From: CAVQHY01 sp963712465
Lineage (GTDB): Bacteria > Actinomycetota > Thermoleophilia > Gaiellales > Gaiellaceae
Assembly (NCBI GenBank): GCA_963712465.1
Contig: CAVQHY010000005.1
Span: 394,866-458,865 of the forward strand
Length of the DNA: 64,000 nt
Reading direction: 5' to 3'
Both the position numbers and the translations under genes were made by a program. Shown here one piece after another: positions 44,612 to 53,022 of this stretch; the first letter of the stretch is position 1; every line of letters starts with the position of its first letter. The notes under the pieces were generated by a model, which did no database searches, was not told the DNA's origin, and saw only the letters and a list, made by a program, of their open reading frames with translations.

Positions 44612-44619
44612 TCGCCGGT

Positions 44620-45348
44620 GTGCTCGACGCCGTCCTGTTCGACTGGGGTGACACGCTCTTCCATTTCGACTACGACGAGCGGCTGCTCGAGCAGGGCTGG
44701 CAGGCGGGGCTCGCGGCGATCGGTCGTGACGGGCTTCCGGGCAGCAGCGAGACGTCCGAGCGCTTTCGCGAGCGGTACTTCCCGCTCCTGTTCGCGCCGG
44801 GCACGATCGAGGAGGTCGAGTACCCGGAGCTCGTTCGCGAGCTTCTCGGCGGGTTCGGCGTCGCGTTGACGGACGTCGAGCTCGCCGCGTTTCTGTCAGC
44901 CGAACATGAGGCCTGGCGGCCGGCAAGGCGGCTCGGCCCGGAGACTCATGCGCTCCTCGACGCCATCCGCGCGCGCGGCGTGAAGGTCGGCCTCGTCTCG
45001 AACGCATTCGATCCCGGCTGGCTCCTACGGGCCGATCTCGTTGATCAGGGGCTTTCCGAGCGTCTCGACGTCGCCGTGTTCTCCTCAGAGGTCGGCGTGC
45101 GCAAGCCGCATCCGGAGATCTTCAGAGCAGCTCTGGAGTCGCTTGGTGCGGACCCTGCTCGCACGCTGTTCGTCGGCGATCGCCGCTACGAGGACATGCG
45201 CGGCGCGGCCGAGCTCGGCATGACGACCGTGCTCGCGGTCTGGTACCGGGACGACCCCGACGACGGGCGGGGCCTGCCGCCCGACCACGAGGCGAAGGCG
45301 CAGATGGACGTCCTCGACATCGTGCTCAGCGTCCTCGACGAGGTCTGA
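44620..45348 (+). CDS. HAD-superfamily hydrolase
   Basis: A 242-residue haloacid-dehalogenase-like phosphatase. Motif I is VLFDWGDTLF with nucleophile Asp and general acid shifted (DWGDT), motif II SN is in GLVSNAFDPGW, motif III Lys in GVRKPHPEIF, and motif IV is FVGDRRYED. The cap domain is of the C1 helical type. The substrate is unknown. GTG 44620 follows TACCCT by 8 nt. Confidence 0.9.
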   Translation: MLDAVLFDWGDTLFHFDYDERLLEQGWQAGLAAIGRDGLPGSSETSERFRERYFPLLFAPGTIEEVEYPELVRELLGGFGVALTDVELAAFLSAEHEAWRPARRLGPETHALLDAIRARGVKVGLVSNAFDPGWLLRADLVDQGLSERLDVAVFSSEVGVRKPHPEIFRAALESLGADPARTLFVGDRRYEDMRGAAELGMTTVLAVWYRDDPDDGRGLPPDHEAKAQMDVLDIVLSVLDEV

Positions 45349-45396
45349 GGACGGCACACGGCGAGCAGAGCGACGCGGGGCCGCCGCTCGCCCGAA

Positions 45397-45450
45397 GCCC
45401 CTCCCTTGGGTGGGGAGGGGCGCCACCCACCACCCGGTTCCAAGGTTAGC
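45397..45450. repeat. Palindromic intergenic repeat, copy 2
   Basis: GCCCCTCCC (45397-45405) and GGGAGGGGC (45413-45421) form a 9-bp stem. It is followed by CCACCCACCACCCG, identical to the block in the ftsI-murE copy, and by a second small structured tail. It lies between the HAD gene and a Cys-rich hypothetical gene. Confidence 0.7.
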
Positions 45451-45569
45451 CGGCGCTCGCGCGTGAGCCCGTCGCGGAAGCGCCAACGGCGCGCGAGGAT
45501 CCGTGACGATTCGTCCACAGCCGCTACACCCGAGATCGCGGAAAGTCAAGTCTTGCGAGGCCCAACATC

Positions 45570-45998
45570 GTGGCCGACAATCGACCTGTGGAGCCCGTTC
45601 TTCCCGCCTCGACGACACTCCCGCTGCGGCCCCAGGACGAGGTCGAATGCCGACGCTGCGACGTGCACTGCGACAAGGTCGTCTATCCGGCGGCCTGCGT
45701 CGACCGCGCGTGTCCGTTCCTCTACGCCTACCGCGAGTGGGGCCACACCTACATCGGCTGCATGCAGAAGGTGTACGAGGTCGAGATCGACCTCGATCTC
45801 CTGCAGGAGGCGCAGGCGACCCGGGAGGGCTTCGGTGCCGTCAGGGCGGGGCGAAAGCCGCTGCCGATGTGCCTGGCGGAGGTCGAGAGCTGCTACGAGC
45901 ACCGAGCCGACGAGCTGGGCTGCGTCAATCCCGAGTTCTTCGAGCTCCCGCGCGGGAAGCCGTCGTTTCGCATCTTCGCCCGCGTCGACGCGGCCTAG
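45570..45998 (+). CDS. Hypothetical cysteine-rich protein
   Basis: A 142-residue soluble protein not recognised as a named family. The central part is rich in cysteine and aromatic residues: ECRRCDVHCDKVVYPAAC, then VDRACPFLYAYREWGHTY and IGCMQKVYEVEID. Eight or so cysteines in CxxC-like spacing suggest a metal (zinc or iron-sulfur) site or a disulfide-rich domain; no signal peptide is present. GTG 45570 is the likely start. It is convergent with endonuclease IV, overlapping by 4 nt at the stops. Confidence 0.75.
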   Translation: MADNRPVEPVLPASTTLPLRPQDEVECRRCDVHCDKVVYPAACVDRACPFLYAYREWGHTYIGCMQKVYEVEIDLDLLQEAQATREGFGAVRAGRKPLPMCLAEVESCYEHRADELGCVNPEFFELPRGKPSFRIFARVDAA

Positions 45999-46864
45999 CG
46001 TCTCGCGCGCCGTTCGGATGTCCAGCGGGCATGCAGCTTGCGGAGTTTTGCGAGCTCGCCCGCATCCGGTCCGCGACCCTCCGGCCCGGGCGTCTCGAGC
46101 ACGGCTGCGAGGCTCTGGAACTCGCGCGGTGCGAGAAACGCGCCGAGCCTCTCTCCCATCAGGCCCTCGAGAACGTTCGCGTGACGGTCCCGGTTCGAGC
46201 CGAGCGGAGCGGCGGCGTCGTTGACGTGCAGGAGGCGCACGCGCTCGAGCCCGACCCGCTCGTCCAGCTCGGTTACGAGTGCGGCCACGCGGGCCGGGTC
46301 GGTCACGTCGACGCCGGAGACGAACAGGTGGCACGAGTCGAGGCAGAGGCCGAGGCGCGGGTGGCGGCCGAGGCGATCCACCAGCGCGGCCAGCTCCTCG
46401 ATCGACCGGCCGATCGTTCCCCCGGCCCCGGCGGAGTTCTCGAGCAGGAGCCACGTCGGCCCGGCACAGTGTTCGAGCGCCTGAGCAAGCGCCGGCGTCG
46501 CGCGGTCGAGCCCCGCGTCGAAGCCCGAGCCCAGGTGCGAGCCGACGTGCAGAACGACGCCGTCGGCTTCGATCGCGACGGCGACGCCGATCGTGCGGAG
46601 GAGTGACTCGAGCGAACGCTCGTAGAGAGCGTCGTCCGGCGAGGCGAGGTTGATCAGGTACAGCGCGTGACAGACGACGAACCCGATCCCGACCTCGGCA
46701 CGACGCTCGCGGAAGCGGGCGAGGCTCTCGTCGGCGTGAGCCGTCGGCCGCCAGGCACGGGGGCTCTGCGTGAAGAGCTGGACGGCGTTGCAGTCGAGCG
46801 CCTCGGCGCGATCGATCGCCGTGAAGATGCCGCCCGCGGTGGAGAGGTGGGCGCCGAACAGCAC
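45995..46864 (-). CDS. nfo: Endonuclease IV (AP endonuclease)
   Basis: A 289-residue TIM-barrel metalloenzyme cleaving DNA at abasic sites. GAHLSTAGGI, VCHALYLINLASPD, LLLENSAGAGGTIG, LCLDSCHLF and HVNDAAAPLGSNRDRHANVLEG provide the trinuclear zinc ligands in the usual order. GTG 46864 is 6 nt after TAGCGT on the minus strand. It shares a 18-bp promoter region with gltX. Confidence 0.94.
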   Translation of the reverse strand: MLFGAHLSTAGGIFTAIDRAEALDCNAVQLFTQSPRAWRPTAHADESLARFRERRAEVGIGFVVCHALYLINLASPDDALYERSLESLLRTIGVAVAIEADGVVLHVGSHLGSGFDAGLDRATPALAQALEHCAGPTWLLLENSAGAGGTIGRSIEELAALVDRLGRHPRLGLCLDSCHLFVSGVDVTDPARVAALVTELDERVGLERVRLLHVNDAAAPLGSNRDRHANVLEGLMGERLGAFLAPREFQSLAAVLETPGPEGRGPDAGELAKLRKLHARWTSERRARR

Positions 46865-46882
46865 GCGGGTACGCTACCCGCC
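46865..46882. promoter_or_regulatory. Palindromic bidirectional promoter nfo/gltX
   Basis: CGGGTA-CGC-TACCCG lies in the 18 bp between the two start codons. Reading minus, TAGCGT (46876-46871) precedes the nfo GTG by 6 nt. Reading plus, TACGCT (46870-46875) precedes the gltX GTG by 7 nt. The two -10 boxes overlap almost completely. Confidence 0.65.
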
Positions 46883-48151
46883 GTGTCCGCCCGCGTTCGC
46901 TTCGCCCCGAGCCCCACCGGGTTTCTCCACATCGGCGGCGTTCGCACGGCGCTCTTCAACTGGCTGTTCGCGCGCCACGTCGGCGGTGCTTTTCTCCTGC
47001 GGATCGAGAACACGGACCGCGGCCGCGAGGTCGAGGAGTCCGTCGACCAGATCCAGAGCTCGCTGCGGTGGCTCGGGCTCGACTGGGACGGCCCGGTCGC
47101 CTTTCAGCTCGACCGGCTCGAGCGCCACCAGGAGGTCGCGCAGCGGCTGCTCGCAGAGGACCGGGCTTACGAGGACGACGGCGCGATCCGATACCGGATG
47201 CCCGACGAGGGGACCACGGGATGGCACGACGCGGTCAGGGGCGCGATCGAGTTTCCCAACGAGAAGCTGGAGGACGTCGTCCTGCTGCGCTCGGACGGGC
47301 GCCCGACCTACAACTTCGCCTCGCCGGTCGACGACTCCGATGACGGGATCACACATGTGATCCGCGGAGACGATCACGTCTCGAACACGCCGAAGCAGAT
47401 CCAGATCCTGCGCGCGCTCGGCGCGGAGCCACCGGTGTACGCGCACGTCCCCAACGTGTTCGGCGAGGATGGCCGCAAGCTCTCGAAGCGCCACGGAGCC
47501 GTCTCGCTCGAGGAGTTCCGCGGCGCCGGGTACATCCCGCCCGCGCTCATGAACTACCTCGCCCTGCTCGGCTGGAGCCTCGATGCCGAGACGACGATCA
47601 TGTCGCGCGACGACCTGGTCGCCGGTTTCACGCTCGAACGGATCGGGACCAGTCCAGCGACGTTCGACTACGCGAAGCTCGCCTGGATGAACGGCGTCTA
47701 CTTGCGTGAGCTCCCGCCCCCGGAGTACGCCGACACGCTCGTCTCTTACCTGCAGGAGATCGGCTTCGACGGTGACGAGGCGACGATCCGCGCCGCCGCT
47801 CCGCTCGTGCAGGAGAAGATCCAGACGCTCGGAGAGTTCCCCGACTTTGCCGGGTTTCTCTTTCACGGCGTCGAGCCGCCGGTCGAGCTCCTGGACGGGG
47901 CGGAGCCGGTCCTCGCCGAGGCCCGCGTCCGGCTTGCCGTGAGCGAGCCCTTCGAGGGCGAGCGGATCGAGGCGGATCTCCGTGCGCTCTGCGACGACCT
48001 CGGTCTCAAGCCGCGGCAGGCACTTCAGCCGATCCGCGTCGCCGTGACGGGCTCCAGGGTATCGCCCGGGCTGTTCGAGTCGATCGCGCTGCTCGGGCGC
48101 GAGGAGACGATCGCGCGGCTCGACGCAGCGCACGCGCGCATCGGCACCTAG
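46883..48151 (+). CDS. gltX: Glutamyl-tRNA synthetase
   Basis: A 422-residue class I synthetase charging tRNA-Glu. VRFAPSPTGFLHIGGVRTALFNW holds the HIGH-type motif (block PSPTGFLHIGG), IENTDRGREVEES follows, and RKLSKRHGAVSL is the KMSKS-type loop. The protein is shorter than the usual 460-490 residues, mainly in the C-terminal anticodon-binding part. Whether it is discriminating or also charges tRNA-Gln cannot be told from this sequence. Leaderless GTG start; a hairpin spans the stop. Confidence 0.95.
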   Translation: MSARVRFAPSPTGFLHIGGVRTALFNWLFARHVGGAFLLRIENTDRGREVEESVDQIQSSLRWLGLDWDGPVAFQLDRLERHQEVAQRLLAEDRAYEDDGAIRYRMPDEGTTGWHDAVRGAIEFPNEKLEDVVLLRSDGRPTYNFASPVDDSDDGITHVIRGDDHVSNTPKQIQILRALGAEPPVYAHVPNVFGEDGRKLSKRHGAVSLEEFRGAGYIPPALMNYLALLGWSLDAETTIMSRDDLVAGFTLERIGTSPATFDYAKLAWMNGVYLRELPPPEYADTLVSYLQEIGFDGDEATIRAAAPLVQEKIQTLGEFPDFAGFLFHGVEPPVELLDGAEPVLAEARVRLAVSEPFEGERIEADLRALCDDLGLKPRQALQPIRVAVTGSRVSPGLFESIALLGREETIARLDAAHARIGT

Positions 48152-48164
48152 CCGTTCGGCTAGG
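48147..48164 (+). terminator. Hairpin at the gltX stop
   Basis: CCTAGCCG-TT-CGGCTAGG is a perfect 8-bp inverted repeat that includes the stop codon. It may act as a terminator, though no T tract follows. Confidence 0.5.
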
Positions 48165-48279
48165 AAGGCCCGGATGCCGGACTATCCGGAGGGCCGTGGT
48201 GGCGCGCACGGCCCGCCAGTACCGTCAGACGGTGGGTCACCAACCCTGCTCGCCTGCCCTGACGCGGTCCTAGCGCCTC

Positions 48280-49533
48280 GTGTACCAGGTCGAGAACGCA
48301 GTCGCGCTCGTGAAGGGCAACCGCGCGCTCCTCTCGCGCGGGCTCGTCAGCAGGACGGTGCTCCTGCTCGGCCTCACGAGCCTCTTCACGGACATGTCGT
48401 CGGAGATGGTCGCGACGATCCTGCCCGTCTACCTCGTCTACACCCTGGGGCTGAATCCGCTCCAGTTCGGCGTCATCGACGGGATCTACCAGGGCGCGTC
48501 GGCGCTCGTGCGCGTCGGGAGCGGGTTCGTCGCCGACCGCCGGCGCCGCTACAAGGACGTCGCCGTGGCCGGGTACGCGATCTCGGCCGTGTGCAAGCTC
48601 GCCTTCCTCGCCGCCGGCGCCTGGGCGGCGATCGGCGCAATCGTCTTTCTCGATCGCACCGGGAAGGGAATCCGGACCGCTCCGCGCGACGCGATGATCG
48701 CGCTCACGACACCGCGCCGATCGCTCGGAACGGCGTTCGGCGTGCACCGCGCGCTCGACACGACCGGGGCGATGCTCGGGCCCCTCGTCGCCTTCGGCCT
48801 GCTCGCCCTCGCGCCGGACTCGTTCGACGCGATCTTCGTCGTCAGCTTCTGCTTCGCTCTCGTCGGGCTCGGGATCATCACGCTGCTCGTCGACAACCCA
48901 CGCCGGCAAGAGCCCCCAGAGCGGCCGCCCGCGGTGACCGGGAAGGAGGTGGCGGGGCTTCTCGCCGACCGCCGCGTGCGGGCGATCGTGATTGCGGGGA
49001 CCGTGCTCGCGCTCGCCACGGTCAGCGACGCCTTCGTCTACCTCGGACTGCAGCGCAGCCTCGAGTTCGACACCAGCTTCTTCCCGCTGCTCTTCGTCGG
49101 CACAGCCGCCGTGTACATGGTCCTCGCGATCCCGGCGGGCAGGCTCGCCGATCGAATCGGCCGGGGGAAGGTCTTCGTCGGCGGCTACGCGCTCCTCGGC
49201 GTCGTCTACACGTCTCTGCTCGTTCCGGCCGGCGGCACGTGGCTGGTGCTCGTCTACCTCGTGCTGCTGGGCGCGTACTACGCGGCGACGGACGGAGTCC
49301 TGATGGCGCTCGCGAGCGCCGCGCTCCCGTCCTCGCTGCAGGCCAGCGGGCTCGCGGTGGTCGTCGCGGCGACGAGCATCGCCCGCTTGATCTCGTCGAT
49401 CGTCTTCGGAGCCTTGTGGACCTTCGCCGGCCTCCAGACGGCGATCGCATGCTTCATGTGCGCTCTCGGGCTGGCGCTCTTGGTGGCGGCGTTCCTGCTT
49501 CGGCAGACCTCGGAAAGCGCCGCCCGTGCGTAG
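48280..49533 (+). CDS. MFS transporter
   Basis: A 417-residue major facilitator with about twelve membrane segments. LLGLTSLFTDMSSEMVATILPVYLVYTLG (blocks LTSLFTDMSSEM and ILPVYLVYTLG) and DRTGKGIRTAPRDAMIA are typical of a bacterial MFS subgroup whose substrates are not established. The loop motif GRLADRIGRGKVFV is present in the C-terminal half. GTG 48280 is used; GTG 48310 is an in-frame alternative. Overlaps the next gene by 8 nt. Confidence 0.87.
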   Translation: MYQVENAVALVKGNRALLSRGLVSRTVLLLGLTSLFTDMSSEMVATILPVYLVYTLGLNPLQFGVIDGIYQGASALVRVGSGFVADRRRRYKDVAVAGYAISAVCKLAFLAAGAWAAIGAIVFLDRTGKGIRTAPRDAMIALTTPRRSLGTAFGVHRALDTTGAMLGPLVAFGLLALAPDSFDAIFVVSFCFALVGLGIITLLVDNPRRQEPPERPPAVTGKEVAGLLADRRVRAIVIAGTVLALATVSDAFVYLGLQRSLEFDTSFFPLLFVGTAAVYMVLAIPAGRLADRIGRGKVFVGGYALLGVVYTSLLVPAGGTWLVLVYLVLLGAYYAATDGVLMALASAALPSSLQASGLAVVVAATSIARLISSIVFGALWTFAGLQTAIACFMCALGLALLVAAFLLRQTSESAARA

Positions 49534-50497
49534 GCGTACGATCGCGTTCGGCCTGCTCGTCGTGGCGTGCGTCGCCTTGGCGGCAGCCTTCGTCACCTGG
49601 GCGGCCGTCCGCGATCGCGCGTCGGCGTCCGGAGTCCTGCGATCGGTGACGATCCCGCAGCAGGCGGTGGTGTTTCGGAGCCTCGACCGCGCCCGCCCGA
49701 AAACCTACGGCGAGGTGGCCTTCGTGCCGCTCGCCACGCCCGGCGCCGCCCGGACGCTGACCGGGCTCGTCTGCGCCCGCGTCCACTACACGGGGGGTCA
49801 CGGCATCTGCCTCGAGGAACGGAGCGCAGTCGACCTGGTCGCGCTGCTGTTCGATCGCAACGCACGCACGGTTCACGAGCTCGGCCTGAGCGGCCTCCCC
49901 AGCCGCGCCCGCGTGTCGCCGGACGGTCGGTACGCGGCCGCGACGACGTTCGTGTACGGCCACTCGTACGCCACCCCGGGACAGTTCTCGACCAGAACCA
50001 TCCTGATCGACGTCGGCAGTGGCGAGGAGCTCGGCGACCTCGAGGAGTTCACGATCGAGGGCGACGGCGAGAAGATCGACTCGCCCGACTTCAACTTCTG
50101 GGGGGTCACGTTCGCGGATGACTCGAACCGCTTCTACGCGACGCTGGCGACCGGCGGCAAGACGTACCTCGTCGAGGGCGACGTCGCCGCGCGCACCGCC
50201 CGGGTCCTGCACGAGAACGTCGAATGCCCGTCGCTCTCACCCGACGGGACACGGATCGCCTACAAGAAGCGCGTGGGCGAGCCGGCCGTCTGGCACCTCT
50301 ACGTCCTCGACCTCGCCACGATGGCCGAGACGCCGCTCGCCGAGGAACGGGTGATCGACGACCAGATCGAATGGCTCGACGACGACCACGTCCTCTACCG
50401 CGTGGACGAGGAGGTCTGGACGGCGACAGCCGACGGAACCGGGTCGCCGAGACGATTCCTGGCGGGCGCCGACTCGCCGGCCGTCGCCTCGAGCTAG
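49526..50497 (+). CDS. Membrane-anchored WD40-like/TolB-type beta-propeller protein
   Basis: A 323-residue protein with an N-terminal signal anchor (TIAFGLLVVACVALAAAFV). The rest contains PD40-like blade motifs such as RARVSPDGRYAAATTF, NVECPSLSPDGTRIAYKK and LYVLDLATMAETPL, as in the propeller of TolB and dipeptidyl-peptidase-like proteins. No catalytic domain is seen. Function unknown, probably extracytoplasmic. GTG 49526 overlaps the MFS gene, so the two may be cotranscribed and functionally linked. Confidence 0.75.
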   Translation: MRRRTIAFGLLVVACVALAAAFVTWAAVRDRASASGVLRSVTIPQQAVVFRSLDRARPKTYGEVAFVPLATPGAARTLTGLVCARVHYTGGHGICLEERSAVDLVALLFDRNARTVHELGLSGLPSRARVSPDGRYAAATTFVYGHSYATPGQFSTRTILIDVGSGEELGDLEEFTIEGDGEKIDSPDFNFWGVTFADDSNRFYATLATGGKTYLVEGDVAARTARVLHENVECPSLSPDGTRIAYKKRVGEPAVWHLYVLDLATMAETPLAEERVIDDQIEWLDDDHVLYRVDEEVWTATADGTGSPRRFLAGADSPAVASS

Positions 50498-50500
50498 GCG

Positions 50501-51106
50501 TCAGGGCCGCACGAGGAGGAAGCCGCCCGTTGCGAGCATCAGGCCGGCCGCCCAGATCGGCCACGCCGCCAACACCGCGCCGGCGGTGAACAGGAGGCCC
50601 CCGCCGAGGACGAGCGCGGTCGCAAGCAGCGCCGCGAGCCCCGTGCGATTGAAGGGAACTCCCTCCTCGGGCTCGGATCGTTCCGGCGAGGTGTCGGACG
50701 CCAGTGTCAGCCCGGGCCGCTCGATCGCGCGCAGGCGTGCGAGCCTCACCCGAAAGAGCGCGCCTCGCCATTCCGGGAGCAGCGGCTCCACCAGCTCGGG
50801 GCCGGCAGCCTCGGCTGCGTAGGCGATCTCCGCGGTCGCGTCTCTGGCCTGGACGAGCGCTGCGACCAGCTCGGCATGGGCCTGCTCCAGCCCCGGCGGA
50901 GGCGCAATCCCGAGCGCGAGCTCGGCGCCTGCGTGCAGCGTGTACTGGAGCGACGGCAGCTCCTCGAGCGCGTCCTCCCGCGCCCAGTCGTCCGGTGACG
51001 CGGCGATGCGCTCGAGCCGGGTCAGCGTCACGCCGAGGCGTTTCCAGAGATCCGTCACCGCGGACGTATAGGCTTGCCGCTCGGCCGTGCCAACGTTGCC
51101 CCTCAT
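50501..51106 (-). CDS. Hypothetical membrane protein
   Basis: A 201-residue protein with an N-terminal helical domain (about residues 15-130, Leu/Ala/Glu-rich) and two C-terminal membrane segments (GLAALLATALVLGGGLLF and AWPIWAAGLMLATGGFLLV). No family was recognised. ATG 51106 has GGAGG close upstream and TATCAT 10 nt before it on the minus strand. GTG 51058 is a shorter alternative. Divergent from a receiver-domain gene. Confidence 0.65.
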   Translation of the reverse strand: MRGNVGTAERQAYTSAVTDLWKRLGVTLTRLERIAASPDDWAREDALEELPSLQYTLHAGAELALGIAPPPGLEQAHAELVAALVQARDATAEIAYAAEAAGPELVEPLLPEWRGALFRVRLARLRAIERPGLTLASDTSPERSEPEEGVPFNRTGLAALLATALVLGGGLLFTAGAVLAAWPIWAAGLMLATGGFLLVRP

Positions 51107-51130
51107 CCCCTCCGGGATGATACCGCCGCC

Positions 51131-51508
51131 GTGACCGTCGACTCCGGCTCCGGCGACGTGGGGGCGATCGTGGTCGTAGACGACGAGCCGGCGCTTCGGC
51201 TCCTCTGCCGGATTAACCTCGAGTCGGAGGGCTACCGCGTGCGGGAGGCTGGTACCGCGGCCGAGCTCGACCGGATCCTCGCAGTCGAGGACGTGGCGGC
51301 CGTGCTGCTCGACCTCGGACTAGGCGCCGACGACGGCGCAGCGGTCGCGAAGGGGCTCCGGGAGCGGCGGCCGGAGGTGGCGATCGCCTTCTTCACCGGC
51401 TCGGAGGCCGCGCTCGGCGCCGAGGTGCGCCCGCTCGCCGACGCGGTGTTGACCAAGCCGTTCACCCTGGAGCGCCTGAGCGAGACGGTGCGACTGCTTC
51501 TGGCGTGA
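51131..51508 (+). CDS. Single-domain response regulator receiver
   Basis: A 125-residue stand-alone receiver domain. The acidic pocket VVVDDEPAL, phosphoacceptor Asp61 in VLLDLGLGADDG, the Thr in FFTGSEAAL and the invariant lysine in VLTKPFTLE are all present, so it should be phosphorylatable. It has no output domain and may act as a phosphate shuttle or inhibitor; no kinase is adjacent. GTG 51131 is chosen, matching the usual length. Its 3' end overlaps the convergent flippase gene by 47 nt. Confidence 0.85.
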   Translation: MTVDSGSGDVGAIVVVDDEPALRLLCRINLESEGYRVREAGTAAELDRILAVEDVAAVLLDLGLGADDGAAVAKGLRERRPEVAIAFFTGSEAALGAEVRPLADAVLTKPFTLERLSETVRLLLA

Positions 51509-52445
51509 TGGGACCGTCCGCGCCGCTCACGTGGCTGCGCCAGCGGAACGTCCCTAGCATCAGCCCGATCGCCGCGAAGCCGAGCGCCACGTTGACGGCG
51601 GTCGTGACCACGTGCATGCCGACGCTGAACGAGAGCACCGCGCTCGCCGGCGCCGTCCCGCGCAGCACGACGACGAGCACGGCCTGCTGCGGGCCGACGC
51701 CGCCGGGCGTGAACGGCAGCAGCGTCGTCAGGCTCTGGACGACGATGACCGCGAGCACCGTCTGCACGGTCGCATCGATGTGGAACGCGCGCAGGAAGCA
51801 GTAGACGGTCGCGAGCCGCGCCAGCCAGGACAGGAGCTGCCAGGACACGACGCGCGTCAGGAACGCACGCGGCTCGCGAAGGATGACGAAGCCCTCGCGT
51901 ACCTCGATCCAGAAGCTGCGCACGTGCCGGCTCGCCCACGTGAGGCCGAGGATCGCCGCGGCCGCCAGGACGCTGGCGCCGATCAGCGCCGCGCGGGGGT
52001 GCCCGGCGACGAACGACCAGTCGAACGCGGGCAGGCCTGGGAGGTCGGGCAGGCCGGGAAGCACGCCGAGGGCCACCGCCGCGACGAACAGAAAGGACGC
52101 GACGGCGAGGTCGAAGAGCGTCTCGACGACGAGAGTCGAGGCAAGGGTGGGATAGGTCGAGCGCTCGACGCGCTGTTTCTCGAGGTAGAGCTTGAGCACG
52201 TCACCGGCGCGGGCGGGGGCGATCGCGTTGACGCCGACGCCGGCGACGTACGCGCCGAACGTGCTCCAGTAGGGGACGCGCTCGCCCGGATAGGAGGCCC
52301 GGATGATGTTCTGCCACGCGCGGCTGCGGGCGGCGAGCCGCAGGACGTGCAGGGCGACCGCGACCGCGACCGGGCCCCACGACACGGCCGCGATCTGGGA
52401 GAAGAACGCCTGGAACGCGTCGATGACCGCATGAACGTCGTCCAC
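51462..52445 (-). CDS. Flippase-like membrane protein (LPG synthase TM/UPF0104 family)
   Basis: A 327-residue integral membrane protein with about eight membrane segments. It resembles the transmembrane domain of lysylphosphatidylglycerol synthases: GAYVAGVGVNAIAPARAGDVLKLYL, TLVVETLFDLA and LLPFTPGGVGPQQAVL are family landmarks. Such proteins are proposed lipid flippases or glycosyl-lipid modifiers; there is no soluble synthase domain. GTG 52445 lies 7 nt after TACCTT (minus strand). Confidence 0.85.
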   Translation of the reverse strand: MDDVHAVIDAFQAFFSQIAAVSWGPVAVAVALHVLRLAARSRAWQNIIRASYPGERVPYWSTFGAYVAGVGVNAIAPARAGDVLKLYLEKQRVERSTYPTLASTLVVETLFDLAVASFLFVAAVALGVLPGLPDLPGLPAFDWSFVAGHPRAALIGASVLAAAAILGLTWASRHVRSFWIEVREGFVILREPRAFLTRVVSWQLLSWLARLATVYCFLRAFHIDATVQTVLAVIVVQSLTTLLPFTPGGVGPQQAVLVVVLRGTAPASAVLSFSVGMHVVTTAVNVALGFAAIGLMLGTFRWRSHVSGADGPITPEAVAPSRSGAPG

Positions 52446-52452
52446 TCCTCTG

Positions 52453-52458
52453 AAGGTA
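52453..52458 (-). promoter_or_regulatory. -10 box of the flippase-like gene
   Basis: TACCTT on the minus strand, 7 nt before the GTG start, consistent with leaderless transcription. Confidence 0.5.
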
Positions 52459-52529
52459 GCTCAGCCGGCGGCGGCGCGAATCACCCGTCGGACGCGCCGT
52501 GAGCGCCGCGGACCTGCGATGCTCAGGAA

Positions 52530-52970
52530 GTGAGCTCGACGATCGTCCTCGGCTACGACGACAAGGAGCCCGCGAAGCGGGCGCTCGAGCGCGCGTTGGC
52601 GGAGGCCAAGGAGCGCCGCGGGCGTGTCCTCGTCGTTGCGGTCGAGGAGTTCACGGTCGCGCCCGACGGGCCGCGGAACTTCGGCACGTTCGACGACGGC
52701 CCGATCTCGATCGAGCCCGGCGAGCCGGATGATCTCGAGCCGATCTTCGCGCACGCACGTCAGCGGCTCGACGCGGAGGGGGTCGAGGCCGACTACGCCT
52801 GGGCGGTCGGCGACCCGGGCCGCCAGATCGTCGACATCGCGAAGGACCGAAACGCGAGCCTGATCGTGATCGGCACCCATCACGAAAGATTCCTCGGCCG
52901 GCTGTTCGGCGCGAGCGTCACCGACGAGGTCAAGCGCGAGGCCGGCTGCGAGGTCGTCGTCGTCGAGTAG
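52530..52970 (+). CDS. Universal stress protein (UspA family)
   Basis: A 146-residue Usp domain. It begins STIVLGYDDKEPAKRALERAL. The C-terminal ATP-binding stretch is weakly conserved: LIVIGTHHERFLGRLFGASVTDEV in place of the usual GxRGxGxxxxxxxGS. It may therefore bind ATP poorly. GTG 52530 follows TGCGATGCT by 6 nt. A hairpin after the stop ends the unit. Confidence 0.9.
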   Translation: MSSTIVLGYDDKEPAKRALERALAEAKERRGRVLVVAVEEFTVAPDGPRNFGTFDDGPISIEPGEPDDLEPIFAHARQRLDAEGVEADYAWAVGDPGRQIVDIAKDRNASLIVIGTHHERFLGRLFGASVTDEVKREAGCEVVVVE

Positions 52971-52987
52971 CCGGCGTCGGGCCGGCT
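52969..52987 (+). terminator. Terminator hairpin after the Usp gene
   Basis: AGCCGGC-GTCGG-GCCGGCT, a perfect 7-bp stem with 5-nt loop, overlaps the stop codon region. Confidence 0.55.
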
Positions 52988-53022
52988 CGGCCGTCCTCAG
53001 GGCGCGGCAGGGAGGTGCTGGG

